64,000 nt of DNA from Rhodobacteraceae bacterium EL129 (lineage in GTDB: Bacteria > Pseudomonadota > Alphaproteobacteria > Rhodobacterales > Rhodobacteraceae): contig ONZJ01000002.1 in NCBI GenBank assembly GCA_900313005.1, positions 2,682,996-2,746,995 on the forward strand. The letters are read 5' to 3'. Under the pieces are notes generated by a model. The model saw only the letters and a program-made list of their open reading frames with translations, did not search any database and had not been told where the DNA came from. Made by a program: the position numbers and the translations under genes. Shown here piece by piece: positions 43,606 to 52,650 of this stretch. How positions within the stretch are numbered: position 1 is the first letter of the stretch; the number at the start of each line of letters is the position of its first letter.

Positions 43606-44676
43606 TCAGGTGGTGGGCGATACCCTGCGGGCGGCTGCGACAGGCACCAGAAATTCCGCAAGTTCCCCAGGTGTGAACTTGGTTTGTTTGATCCACCATT
43701 TAGCAAGCACGCGAAAGATCGGTGCGTTCTGATTGCCCACATACATGGCGTAGAGAATGAGCGCCCCACCAGGCAGCAAGCCCCGACCTGGGTCTTCTCC
43801 CAGCACAAGAGCTGCAAAGGCGATGGTCGCCAGAGGCGAAAATGATGTAGCCAATGAAATCTCACCAGTGCGTGCATGTTTCAAGGCAAAAAACCAAACC
43901 AGCTGGCCAAGAACCAGAACAAGACCGGCATAAACCCAGATCCATTTCCAGAAGATCGGCGACAACGCGCCCTGAAATTCCTCGGGTCCACGCAGCAATA
44001 GGACCGCTGCGACATAGATCACAGTTCCGATGATGGTGCGAAAGATCGAGTAAATCCCCATCGGGATCGTCTGTAAGGCACGCCGCGCGAGCAGAAGCGA
44101 GGCAATGTAAGACAGGGTTGCGCCAACTGCCGCAAGCTCACCCATGCCAAAGGTGCTTTGAGTGTCTGTCGTCTTCAGACCGATGATCAGCGCGGCACCG
44201 CATAAAGCGAAGATTCCGGCTTTGAAAGCCTGCACATTAAACTGCTCTTTAAAGAGTATGGTCACGATCAGAATGAACAGCGGTGGCTCAATCCGACCGA
44301 TCAGCATGACATTGGTCACGCTTGACGTCTCAAGTGCAAAGAAGAAAAGCCCCGGTGTGAGCGCCGAGGATACGACCGCAGACAAAGCAAGCAGACGCCA
44401 GTTGCACGCCGACAGCCGTTCCAGATTGTTGCGCGTCAGATCAGAGCGGAACAAAAAGGCCATCGGCGCAAGAGAGATGATAGACCCGAACACCAGCAGG
44501 TTCGTAAGTGTGATTGCGCTTTGCCCACTGGGCAGCGGGTGAGCGGACCCGACATCAACCAGCAGAGAAGCGATGGGATTGGATCCTGCATAGATCAACA
44601 TGCCAAACCAGGCGCAGTACAGGCCTGCATTTGCCGGGTTCATTCTTTTCAATATATGTGTTCCGATGAGGTGCAT
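43606..44676 (-). CDS. EamA/DMT-family transporter
   Basis: A 356-residue inner-membrane protein with about ten membrane segments in two EamA repeats (about 20-160 and 175-310). Members export amino acids, amines or other small metabolites. The ATG at 44676 follows GGAG at fair spacing; a second Met at codon 12 is possible. It is convergent with the response regulator gene and its upstream region has TGTTTC-type half-sites, so it may be the exporter of the cluster's product. The substrate is not predictable. Confidence 0.9.
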   Translation of the reverse strand: MHLIGTHILKRMNPANAGLYCAWFGMLIYAGSNPIASLLVDVGSAHPLPSGQSAITLTNLLVFGSIISLAPMAFLFRSDLTRNNLERLSACNWRLLALSAVVSSALTPGLFFFALETSSVTNVMLIGRIEPPLFILIVTILFKEQFNVQAFKAGIFALCGAALIIGLKTTDTQSTFGMGELAAVGATLSYIASLLLARRALQTIPMGIYSIFRTIIGTVIYVAAVLLLRGPEEFQGALSPIFWKWIWVYAGLVLVLGQLVWFFALKHARTGEISLATSFSPLATIAFAALVLGEDPGRGLLPGGALILYAMYVGNQNAPIFRVLAKWWIKQTKFTPGELAEFLVPVAAARRVSPTT

Positions 44677-44720
44677 CTTGCGCTCCGATCTTGGCTTTCA
44701 GTGGCCTTATGACGAAGCGA

Positions 44721-44780
44721 TGTTTCGGGTAGATTTCGAATGCGCGGTCTTAACGTTTCAGTTGCTTCAAGGATGTTTCG
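44721..44780. promoter_or_regulatory. TGTTTCR half-sites upstream of the EamA gene
   Basis: TGTTTCG at 44721-44727, CGTTTCA at 44754-44760 (33 bases on, followed by GTTG as at 33399) and TGTTTCG at 44774-44780 lie 45-105 bases upstream of the EamA start. Similarity to the palindromes at 33392 and 40443 suggests co-regulation, with weaker sites. Confidence 0.4.
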
Positions 44781-45155
44781 GTCAATCGACGTTACGAAAA
44801 ACCGGGTTCGTTTTTCGCGAGCTGACCGGAGTTGACGCGAGCGTCCGAACGGATCCAGCCCTCAAGATCTGGCAGCGTCGGTTTAGAATAATCGGAAATT
44901 GCCGCAGAAAAATGTGAAAAAGGCCAGACACATCACTAGAATTGCACTTGCTGACTATCCACGTGAATTGCTTCGGAGACTGATGGATACTCGTCAGCCA
45001 TTGTCGGTGCGTTCGAAGGCGCGCGCAGCTCTAACACTCTCCAGGAACGAAAAATATTTCCGGTGGATTAAAAATATTTCCGGTGGATTACCGCAGGGCT
45101 TACCAAGCAATGTCACCTGGGTGAAGAGAAGGGGTCAGAGATTAAAGACCAGCCG
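44781..45155. other. Decayed stretch with an exact 20-bp tandem duplication
   Basis: No intact gene is supported. AAAAATATTTCCGGTGGATT occurs twice head to tail at 45050-45069 and 45070-45089. It lies some 65 bases before the IS3 transposase remnant and may mark a slippage event or an old element boundary. Confidence 0.6.
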
Positions 45156-45392
45156 ATGAACCATGTTCGAGAAACGCCGTATCACCCACCGCCCCAGGGT
45201 AAGATTGAGCGTTGGCACCAGGCGCTCAAGAACCGCATCCTGCTGAATTACTACTATCTGCCCGGTGAGCCCCGGCAGCAGATCTACACCTTCGTCGATC
45301 ATGACAACCACCGACGCTATCACGAGAGCCTGCAAAAACTCACTCCAGACGACGTCTTCTTCGAGCGCGGTAAGATCATTCAGAAACAATGA
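45156..45392 (+). pseudogene. C-terminal remnant of an IS3-family transposase OrfB
   Basis: The frame reads TPYHPPPQGKIERWHQALKN then RILLNYYYLPGEPRQQIYTF, matching the end of IS3-type DDE transposases around the catalytic Glu (in KIERWH). Only about 78 codons remain; the first two catalytic Asp residues and OrfA are missing, and the tail is cut. It is not the same subgroup as the intact element at 12197-13397, so at least two IS3-type insertions have occurred in this window. Confidence 0.8.
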
Positions 45393-45778
45393 GAAAGGAT
45401 CAAATGACAGACCATCGAAACACGACGTCTGCTTCACCGGAAATCCACCGTATAATCTAACCAACCAGTTGCGCCAGACACTCTCCTAGATCAGGCAAGC
45501 CAACTGGCCCAAATTATCTGACGGCGGACAGACAGCAGGCAATCGCAACCCAAAGCTAACTCAGCGCGGTAGCGGCTTATGTCAGTTTTTTCCGCGATGC
45601 GTGAGTTCGCTGGACTTATAGAAATGCGTCCTCGGCGATTGTCGGGAAAGCGGGATGCAAATGCAGTATCCCGACCGCTAGCCCTATGTCGGTTCTGGGC
45701 CGCCCATGAAGACGACCCTGTACGGTTAGATTTCAATGGCTTCAGCCATGGCCAGAGCATCTTCGACAATAAGAACTT
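45393..45778. other. Non-coding stretch after the transposase remnant
   Basis: Open frames exist on both strands but none resembles a known protein and none has a convincing ribosome-binding site. I see no gene here. Confidence 0.4.
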
Positions 45779-46489
45779 TCACTGGGCGTCTACTTTATCA
45801 GCGGCGCTATCACGCGGAAGGTCTTGCGACGGATTAAGAACCTTTGCCAAAGCTGTATGGCCGCGGGCAACAGCGTGATCAAATGCGGTTTTGCCGTCTT
45901 TGTCTTCGACGGCCCTGTCTGCCCCGGCTTGTGTCAGCACCTTGGCGATTTCAACATAAGGCTCCGTTCCATCTCCAAGAATGGCCACCTCTAGCAAGGC
46001 CGTCCAACCCAGGTTGTTTACCCGATTGACCGGCGCTCCGGCCTTGACCAACATCTGAATGATCTCAACTTCACCTTTTGCAGATCCATAAATCACGGCG
46101 GCCCCATCGTATACAGATGTTACCAAGGTCGGATCAGACCCCAAATTTAAGGCCAGGCGGGCCAATTCGGGATTTTTATTGGAAATCGCAATATTCAAGA
46201 CATCCCGCCTCTTGGCGTCCATTGCATTGATATTGGCGCCTCGTTTGGTCAGGAGCTCAACGATCTTCAAATCGTTTTGACGCGCGGCCATCAGCAATGC
46301 GGTATCCCCCCGCGCATCGCGTAGTTCAAGATCAGGGTGTTGATCAGACAGAACCGCCATAAGCCTTGATACATCTCCCGATTTCACCGCAGCAAAGAAG
46401 TCCGAGCCATTGGACTGCGCTTGCGCTGACAAAATCGGTCCAATCAAAAGGAAAACGGCAATGGTCGCGATTGATCTGAGCTTCATCAT
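45779..46489 (-). CDS. Exported ankyrin-repeat protein
   Basis: A 236-residue protein with signal peptide MMKLRSIATIAVFLLIGPILSAQAQ. The mature part is a stack of about five ankyrin repeats, with signatures such as RGDTALLMAARQNDLKIVEL, AKRRDVLNIAISNKNPELAR and DGKTAFDHAVARGHTALAKV. Ankyrins bind other proteins; an exported one acts in the periplasm or outside. No partner gene is adjacent. Confidence 0.9.
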   Translation of the reverse strand: MMKLRSIATIAVFLLIGPILSAQAQSNGSDFFAAVKSGDVSRLMAVLSDQHPDLELRDARGDTALLMAARQNDLKIVELLTKRGANINAMDAKRRDVLNIAISNKNPELARLALNLGSDPTLVTSVYDGAAVIYGSAKGEVEIIQMLVKAGAPVNRVNNLGWTALLEVAILGDGTEPYVEIAKVLTQAGADRAVEDKDGKTAFDHAVARGHTALAKVLNPSQDLPRDSAADKVDAQ

Positions 46490-46663
46490 TTGTCCTCGGG
46501 GTTAGAGCGATGATTCCCTTGCGTAGCAAAGTTACCTGACTCCAGGCTGAATTGGTTCACACAAGTATTTTACCAAGACCTCAGGATCGGATCAGGTTTT
46601 GCGCCTAAGTGTTGCGACGGCAGTTTCGCCGTAAGATATGTCATCCCTAGGGAGGGAAAAAAC

Positions 46664-47066
46664 ATGAGAACAGCGCTTCTTTCCGTCGTCGTTGCAACGC
46701 TTGCGAACCCACTGTTTGCTGGTGATTTGCAAAAGATTTCTGAACCAACCGAAACGCAAGGGGTCAGCCTGAGTGTGTTGCAGCAAAACGCTCTGGAAGC
46801 ACAAATTCCAGCGATGAAGGGATTTGAAATTCGCGCGCCGCATTGAATTTGCGCCAGGGGCCTCATTCACCAAGCACAATCACGCGGAACGTCCGGGCTT
46901 TGTGTTCGTTGAATCCGGTGAGATTATCGAAGGTCGGAACGGAACCAACCGGGTTTTCAAAGCAGGCGACACCTGGATTGAAGACGCTAAAACCGATCAT
47001 TGGATCCGCAACATCGGTGACGAACCGGGTGTGATTATCATGGTGGATTTGCCTGTCATGGAGTGA
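46664..47066 (+). pseudogene. Exported cupin-domain protein gene, frameshifted
   Basis: The first frame gives a signal peptide (MRTALLSVVVATLANPLFAG) and reads to a stop at 46844-46846. The overlapping +1 frame then continues as a clear cupin: FAPGASFTKHNHAERPGFVF, SGEIIEGRNG and DTWIEDAKTDHWIRN. The break falls in CGCGCGCC at about 46836-46843; restoring one CG pair joins the frames as EIRARRIEFAPG. Two lost bases in a CG run, or one gained base, explain it. GGGAGGGAAAAAAC before the ATG is a strong ribosome-binding site, so decay is recent or this is a sequencing error. Confidence 0.85.
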
Positions 47067-47211
47067 TTTTTGATCCACGATCAAAGCGAGTTCCGCATGT
47101 ATCGGGTGTGGGCCTCGTTTTTAATATTCTGACATTTGACACCTGTGTCGAAGTCCGTTTTGTCCCGCATAGCATACACCTGTCATTTTTGAACAGCCCA
47201 TATGACCAGTG

Positions 47212-49410
47212 CTAGAGGAAACTCTGCGGGTCAATGTCGACACTCAGCCTTGCCTGCCCGGTGACACGCACCTGGCCAATCCAGTGTTTCAACGCCGCCT
47301 GCAACGCGACACCTTTAGGGGCCTTGACCAATAGACGAACCCGGTGGCGTCCTCTGATCCGGGCAATTGGCGCAGGCGCAGGGCCAAAGACCTGAGCACC
47401 CACCTGTCGCAGCGGACCATCTCGCCGTGCCAGTTCATTGCCCAGATCAAACACCTGCTGCATATCGGTTGACGACAGGATGACCCCGGCCATCCGCCCA
47501 TAGGGCGGCACCTCGGCTTGACGGCGTTCTTCGGCCTCGGCACGCCAGAAGCCTTCTTCGTCACCAGACAGAATGGCCCGTATCACCGGATGCTCGGGCT
47601 GGAAGGTCTGCAACATTGCGGTGCCCTTCTTTTCGGCGCGCCCTGCCCGGCCAGCCACCTGTCGCATCAGTTGAAACGTGCGCTCCGCCGCGCGCAGGTC
47701 CGAGCCTTGCAGGCCCAGATCCGCATCAATCACACCCACGAGCGTCAGCAAGGGAAAGTTGTGCCCCTTCGCCACCAGCTGCGTGCCGATGATAATGTCA
47801 GCGGCCCCTTCGGCAATCTCGACGATCTGTTCCTTCAACGCGCGCGCCGAGCCGAACAAATCAGACGACAGCGTTGCAATCCGCGCCTCAGGGAAAAGCG
47901 CCACGGCCTCTTCGGCCAATCGCTCCACTCCGGGGCCCACGGCGGCCAGCTTGTCCTCAGCTTCGCAAGAGGGGCAAACCTCAGGCATTGGCTTGGTCTC
48001 ACCGCATTGGTGGCACATCAGGCGTTTCAGAAACCGGTGTTCGACCATGCGCGCATCGCAGGTGTCGCAACCAATCTGATGCCCGCAAGCCCGGCAAATG
48101 GTCACGGGCGCATATCCACGGCGGTTCAGAAATAACAGCGATTGCTCGCCTTTGCTGATCCGGTCGGTCACGGCCGCTTGCAAGCTGGGCGAGATCCAGC
48201 GCGAAGATGGTAGTGTTTCAGCGCGCATGTCGATCGTGCGCAATTCGGGCAGCACCGCGGGGCCAAAGCGCGAGGTCAGATCAAGCCTTGTGTATTTGCC
48301 AGCCTCTGCGTTGCTCCAGCTTTCCAGGGATGGCGTGGCCGAGGCCAACACCACCTGTGCGCCGACGATGGACGCTCGCAACACAGCCATGTCGCGGGCA
48401 TTGTAGAGCACGCCATCCTCTTGCTTGTAGGAGGTGTCATGCTCCTCATCCACCACGATCAGGCCAAGGTTCTGGAACGGCAAGAACAATGCCGAGCGCG
48501 CGCCCACCACAACCTGCGCGCCGCCCTGCCCGACCATCTTCCAGGTGCGGCGGCGTTCGGTCATGGTGACGCCGGAATGCCATTCGGCCGGTCTTGCGCC
48601 AAACCGCGCTTCGATCCGGGTCAGGAATTCCGCGGTCAGGGCAATCTCGGGCAGCAGCACCAGCGCCTGCCGACCCTGCCGCAATGTGTCGGCCACAGCC
48701 TCAAGATACACCTCGGTTTTGCCCGATCCGGTGACACCGCGCAGCAAGGTCGTGCCGTAGTCTCCGGATTGAATGGCCGCTTTCAAATGCGCAACCGCCT
48801 GCGCCTGATCATCGGTCAGCTCTTTGCTGGGGCGTTCAGGATCAAGCCGGGCAAAGGGCATATCGCGCGGCGTGTCTTCCTCAGCCACGACACCCTGCTT
48901 GACCAGCCCTTTGACCACCGAAGAAGTCACCCCGGCCTCGTCGCTCAGTTCCTTCAGCGTAAACGACAGCCCTCCAAACTGGCTAAGCACCTCCAGCACC
49001 TTGCGCCGCGCATCCGTTTCGCGATCGGGCGTGCCACTGCCCATCCGGTAAACCTTGCGCATCGAGGGCGGGTCGCCCAGGCCCGGTGCGCGGGTGGCCA
49101 GCCGTAGCATGGCGGACATTGGCGTCAGCGTGTAATCCCCGGCACGCTGCAAGAACATCTGCATCTCTTCGCGCATGGGCGCCACGTCCAGCACACGGTT
49201 GATGGCGCGCGCTTTGGACAGATCAAATCCACCCACCCCCGGCCCCCAAACGACACCCGGCACCTTGCGCGGCCCCAGCGGCACCTCGACAAAGGCCCCG
49301 ATATGACAGCCGCCTTCGGGGGCCTTGTAATCCAGCGCCCGATCCAAAGGCTGCGTGGTCATCACAGCCACCAGCGTGCCTTCGGCAAAAAAGGACGGGA
49401 TATCGGACAA
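47212..49410 (-). CDS. priA: Primosomal replication-restart helicase PriA
   Basis: A 732-residue 3'-5' helicase that rebuilds replication forks. The N-terminal DNA-binding domain is followed by Walker A in [14 protein letters not shown], the DEEH box ([11 protein letters not shown]) and the eight-cysteine zinc-binding region ([19 protein letters not shown] and CPSC). The helicase C-terminal part has [20 protein letters not shown] in its expected place. The gene is complete and typical. Confidence 0.97.
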   Translation of the reverse strand: MSDIPSFFAEGTLVAVMTTQPLDRALDYKAPEGGCHIGAFVEVPLGPRKVPGVVWGPGVGGFDLSKARAINRVLDVAPMREEMQMFLQRAGDYTLTPMSAMLRLATRAPGLGDPPSMRKVYRMGSGTPDRETDARRKVLEVLSQFGGLSFTLKELSDEAGVTSSVVKGLVKQGVVAEEDTPRDMPFARLDPERPSKELTDDQAQAVAHLKAAIQSGDYGTTLLRGVTGSGKTEVYLEAVADTLRQGRQALVLLPEIALTAEFLTRIEARFGARPAEWHSGVTMTERRRTWKMVGQGGAQVVVGARSALFLPFQNLGLIVVDEEHDTSYKQEDGVLYNARDMAVLRASIVGAQVVLASATPSLESWSNAEAGKYTRLDLTSRFGPAVLPELRTIDMRAETLPSSRWISPSLQAAVTDRISKGEQSLLFLNRRGYAPVTICRACGHQIGCDTCDARMVEHRFLKRLMCHQCGETKPMPEVCPSCEAEDKLAAVGPGVERLAEEAVALFPEARIATLSSDLFGSARALKEQIVEIAEGAADIIIGTQLVAKGHNFPLLTLVGVIDADLGLQGSDLRAAERTFQLMRQVAGRAGRAEKKGTAMLQTFQPEHPVIRAILSGDEEGFWRAEAEERRQAEVPPYGRMAGVILSSTDMQQVFDLGNELARRDGPLRQVGAQVFGPAPAPIARIRGRHRVRLLVKAPKGVALQAALKHWIGQVRVTGQARLSVDIDPQSFL

Positions 49411-49503
49411 AGGCAGCAGGCTCCTAACGGGGGTTTCGGCAGACGTATCTATGGGGTAAACCGATCCACAACAAACGCCAACCCAAAGTCAGGATGCTGC
49501 CCC

Positions 49504-50157
49504 ATGAAATTCTTTGTTGATACAGCCGAAGTCGATGAAATTGCCGAGTTGAACGATCTTGGCATGGTGGACGGGGTCACGACCAACCCCTCGCTGATCA
49601 TGAAATCAGGCCGCGACATTCTGGAAGTCACCAAAGAGATCGCCGAGATGGTCGACGGTCCGGTGTCTGCCGAGGTTGTCGCCACCGAGGCCGACCAGAT
49701 GATCGCCGAAGGGCGCAAACTGGCCAAGATCGCCGACAATATCGCCGTGAAGGTACCGCTGACCTGGGATGGGTTGAAGGCCTGTAATGTGCTGACCAAC
49801 GAAGGCAACATGGTCAACGTCACGCTGTGTTTCTCGGCCAATCAGGCGCTTCTGGCGGCCAAAGCGGGGGCCACATTCATCTCGCCCTTCATTGGCCGTC
49901 TGGATGACATCAACCTCGATGGCATGGAGCTGATCGCCGACATCCGTCAGATCTACGACAATTACGGTTATGAAACCCAGATCCTCGCGGCCTCGATCCG
50001 CACGGTGAACCATGCCTATCAATCTGCCATGGTTGGATCAGACGTGATGACGGCCCCGCCCAAGGTCATCAAGGCAATGGCCCAGCATGTGCTGACCGAC
50101 AAAGGGCTTGCGGCATTTTTGGCAGACTGGGAAAAAACCGGGCAGAACATCCTCTAG
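49504..50157 (+). CDS. fsa: Fructose-6-phosphate aldolase / transaldolase (TalC-like)
   Basis: A 217-residue small transaldolase-family enzyme of the pentose phosphate area. The catalytic Schiff-base Lys is in [12 protein letters not shown], and family features are [21 protein letters not shown] and SPFIGRLDD. The short subfamily includes FSA and TalC-like transaldolases; the sequence alone does not separate them. AGGA lies 13 bases before the ATG at 49504. It is divergent from priA, an arrangement common in this bacterial group. Confidence 0.93.
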   Translation: MKFFVDTAEVDEIAELNDLGMVDGVTTNPSLIMKSGRDILEVTKEIAEMVDGPVSAEVVATEADQMIAEGRKLAKIADNIAVKVPLTWDGLKACNVLTNEGNMVNVTLCFSANQALLAAKAGATFISPFIGRLDDINLDGMELIADIRQIYDNYGYETQILAASIRTVNHAYQSAMVGSDVMTAPPKVIKAMAQHVLTDKGLAAFLADWEKTGQNIL

Positions 50158-50185
50158 ACGCTTGATCTGATTGGGGTGATTGATG

Positions 50186-50216
50186 CTATAAGGGCGCCAA
50201 ATAATACGAGGCGCCC
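50186..50216 (+). promoter_or_regulatory. Promoter -10 and hairpin covering the ribosome-binding site of the DUF484 gene
   Basis: TATAAG at 50186-50191 is a plausible -10 box. GGGCGCC (50192-50198) pairs with GGCGCCC (50210-50216), and the second arm directly abuts the ATG at 50217. The only Shine-Dalgarno candidate, GAGG at 50208-50211, overlaps the second arm, so the hairpin could hide it. Confidence 0.5.
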
Positions 50217-50924
50217 ATGAGCAGCAAGCCCGAAGTTGATGACACACTGCGCGAAAAGATCATCGCGCAGCCTGATGTTATTTTGGAAGACCAAGACCTG
50301 ATGCGCGCCCTGATCGCCGCGAACGAGCGTGCGATGGGCGGCAATATCGTCGATCTGCGCGGCATCGCGATGGATCGGTTGGAAACGCGTCTGGACCGAC
50401 TGGAAGACACCCACCGCAGCGTGATTGCTGCCGCCTATGAAAATCTGGCGGGCACCAATCAGGTGCACCGCGCGATTTTGCGGATGCTGGACCCGGTTGA
50501 GTTCGAGGATTTTCTAAAAGACCTTGGCACCGAAGTGGCCGCCATCCTGCGCGTGGATACGGTCAGGTTGGTGCTGGAAACGGTCCAGGACGGGGAGAGC
50601 ACGGCCGTTAAGAAGCTGGGCGATGTTCTGTCACTGGCGGAACCTGGGTTCATCCAGAGCTATCTGTCAGATGGCCGTGGCAATTCGGCGCGACAGGTGA
50701 CATTGCGTCAGATCCACGAAGGCAACCGGCTGATTTACGGGCGGGCCGCCGAATACATCAGATCCGAGGCGTGTTTGCTGCTTGATTTCGGCCAAGGCCG
50801 TTTGCCCGGTATGCTGGTGATGGGCACCGAAGACCCGCACCAGTTCACCCCACAGCAAGGCACTGATTTGCTGACCTTTTTTGCCGGAGTGTTTGAGCGA
50901 GCCATGCGTCGCTGGCTGTCATGA
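50217..50924 (+). CDS. DUF484 family protein
   Basis: A 235-residue protein with a short helical N-terminus and a GAF-like DUF484 domain (about 60-225; for example LSLAEPGFIQSYL, GMLVMGTEDPHQFTPQQGTD). The gene overlaps xerC by four bases, the usual arrangement of DUF484 genes. Its molecular function is unproven; the conserved linkage suggests a link to recombination or chromosome segregation. Confidence 0.92.
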   Translation: MSSKPEVDDTLREKIIAQPDVILEDQDLMRALIAANERAMGGNIVDLRGIAMDRLETRLDRLEDTHRSVIAAAYENLAGTNQVHRAILRMLDPVEFEDFLKDLGTEVAAILRVDTVRLVLETVQDGESTAVKKLGDVLSLAEPGFIQSYLSDGRGNSARQVTLRQIHEGNRLIYGRAAEYIRSEACLLLDFGQGRLPGMLVMGTEDPHQFTPQQGTDLLTFFAGVFERAMRRWLS

Positions 50925-51835
50925 TATCCCAAGCTGCCCGCGATGCGTTGCAGGGCTGGCTGGATGCGCAAAAGGCCCTCAAAGGGGCCTCTGCCAACAC
51001 TCTGAGCGCATATTCGGCCGATGTGGCCGGGTTTCTGGCGTTTATGTCCGAACACAAGGGCGAACTGCAGGGCCTTGCCCCGCTGGCACGCATCACCGTG
51101 GGCGATATGCGGTCGTGGATGGCGTTTACGCGCGGCAAGGACGTGGGGTCCAGGTCGCTTGCGCGCAAACTCTCGGCGGTGAAAAGCTTTTATCGCTGGC
51201 TCAGTGAACGCGAGGGGTTTGAGCCCACCGCTGTTCTTTCAACCCGCAGCCCCAAGTTTCAACGCAAACTTCCGCGCCCTTTGGCCGAAGACGCCGCCAA
51301 GGACATGATCGCAACGGTCGAAATGCAATCGGCAACCCCTTGGGTGGCCGCCCGGGATCAGGCCGTGATCACCCTGCTTTACGGGTGCGGCCTTCGGATT
51401 TCCGAGGCGCTCAGCCTGTCAGGGCGCGATTTACCCATCGGCGACGCGCTGAGGATCATGGGCAAAGGCGGCAAGGAACGGATGGTTCCGGTCCTTCCAG
51501 CAGCCCGTGACGCAGTAGAGGCTTATCTGCGGCTGGTGCCCTATGAGACAGGCCCTGACGACCCGGTTTTCAAGGGGGTGCGCGGCGGGAAACTCAGCCC
51601 CCGGATGGTGCAAAAAGTGGTCGAGAAAACACGGATGCAGCTGGGTCTGCCTGCATCGGCCACACCCCATGCGATGCGCCACAGCTTTGCCACGCATTTG
51701 CTGAACGCTGGCGGGGACTTACGGGCCATTCAGGAGCTGTTGGGACATGCCTCATTGTCCACCACGCAAGCCTATACGGCGGTTGATACCGCACGCCTGA
51801 TGGAGGTGTACAAACGTGCCCATCCCAAAGCCTGA
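50921..51835 (+). CDS. xerC: Tyrosine recombinase XerC
   Basis: A 304-residue site-specific recombinase that, with XerD, resolves chromosome dimers at dif. It has a SAM-like N-terminal core-binding domain and the catalytic set: Arg in GCGLRISEALSL, Lys in GKGGKERMVP, HxxR in PHAMRHSFATHLL, His in LLGHASLSTTQAYT and the nucleophile Tyr in that same segment. It is complete. The ATG overlaps the DUF484 stop. Confidence 0.95.
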   Translation: MISQAARDALQGWLDAQKALKGASANTLSAYSADVAGFLAFMSEHKGELQGLAPLARITVGDMRSWMAFTRGKDVGSRSLARKLSAVKSFYRWLSEREGFEPTAVLSTRSPKFQRKLPRPLAEDAAKDMIATVEMQSATPWVAARDQAVITLLYGCGLRISEALSLSGRDLPIGDALRIMGKGGKERMVPVLPAARDAVEAYLRLVPYETGPDDPVFKGVRGGKLSPRMVQKVVEKTRMQLGLPASATPHAMRHSFATHLLNAGGDLRAIQELLGHASLSTTQAYTAVDTARLMEVYKRAHPKA

Positions 51836-51871
51836 TTGCATCTGTCTCAGAATTCCGGCAAACCCGGCGCC

Positions 51872-52567
51872 ATGAGCTTGTCTGTCAAGGCGCTGAGCGT
51901 CCATCTTTTCACCGCCACCGGTGCCGTCTTCGCTATGCTGGCCATGCTGGCCGCCGTGGATGGCAAATGGAGCCTGATGTTCCTTTGGCTGGTCGTGGCC
52001 TTCATTGTGGACGGGGTCGATGGGCCCTTGGCGCGCAAGTATGATGTGCAGAAAAATGCGCCGCAGTTTGATGGCAATATCCTGGATATGATCATCGACT
52101 ATCTGACCTATATCTTTATTCCCGCCTTTGCCCTGTTCAAATCGGGCCTTCTGCCGGGCTGGACCGGTTGGTTTGCCATTATCGTGATCACCTTCGCCTC
52201 GGCGCTGTATTTGGTGAATACAGGCATGAAAACCAAGGACAAGTCGTTCATGGGCTTTCCGGGCTGTTGGAACATGGTGGTACTGGTCCTTTTCGCGATT
52301 GAGCCGAATTTCTGGATCAGCTTCGCGCTTGTGGCCGTTCTGGCTGTGGCGATGTTCCTGCCGCTAAAGTTCATCCACCCGGTACGCACCGTGCGCTGGC
52401 GGTTGGTGTCCCTGCCCATGGCATTGGCGTGGACTTTCTTTGCGGGCTGGGCCGCCTGGGTCGACTTTCACCCCGAAAGCTGGGCGCATTGGGGTCTGGT
52501 GATCACCACTTGCTATCTGCTGGTGGCAGGCGTGGCGCAGCAGGTTATTCCGGAGAGGCAGCGCTGA
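51872..52567 (+). CDS. pcs: Phosphatidylcholine synthase
   Basis: A 231-residue membrane enzyme that joins CDP-diacylglycerol with choline in the Pcs pathway found in alphaproteobacteria. The CDP-alcohol phosphotransferase motif is DGVDGPLARKYDV followed by FDGNILDMIIDY, with all four Asp residues. About seven or eight membrane segments are visible. The ATG at 51872 is preferred over a TTG directly after xerC, though its ribosome-binding site is weak. It may be co-transcribed with xerC. Confidence 0.9.
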   Translation: MSLSVKALSVHLFTATGAVFAMLAMLAAVDGKWSLMFLWLVVAFIVDGVDGPLARKYDVQKNAPQFDGNILDMIIDYLTYIFIPAFALFKSGLLPGWTGWFAIIVITFASALYLVNTGMKTKDKSFMGFPGCWNMVVLVLFAIEPNFWISFALVAVLAVAMFLPLKFIHPVRTVRWRLVSLPMALAWTFFAGWAAWVDFHPESWAHWGLVITTCYLLVAGVAQQVIPERQR

Positions 52568-52650
52568 CGATTTTAGCGCATGCCAAGGACCTTCGCAGCG
52601 CTATAGGATCAAGTCTACAGAAACCAAGATTCTGAACAAACCTGTTTTGA

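Noticed and set aside
45491-45769. 92-codon minus-strand frame between the IS3 remnant and the ankyrin gene
   Set aside because: No family resemblance, no ribosome-binding site and a biased composition; decayed sequence is more likely.
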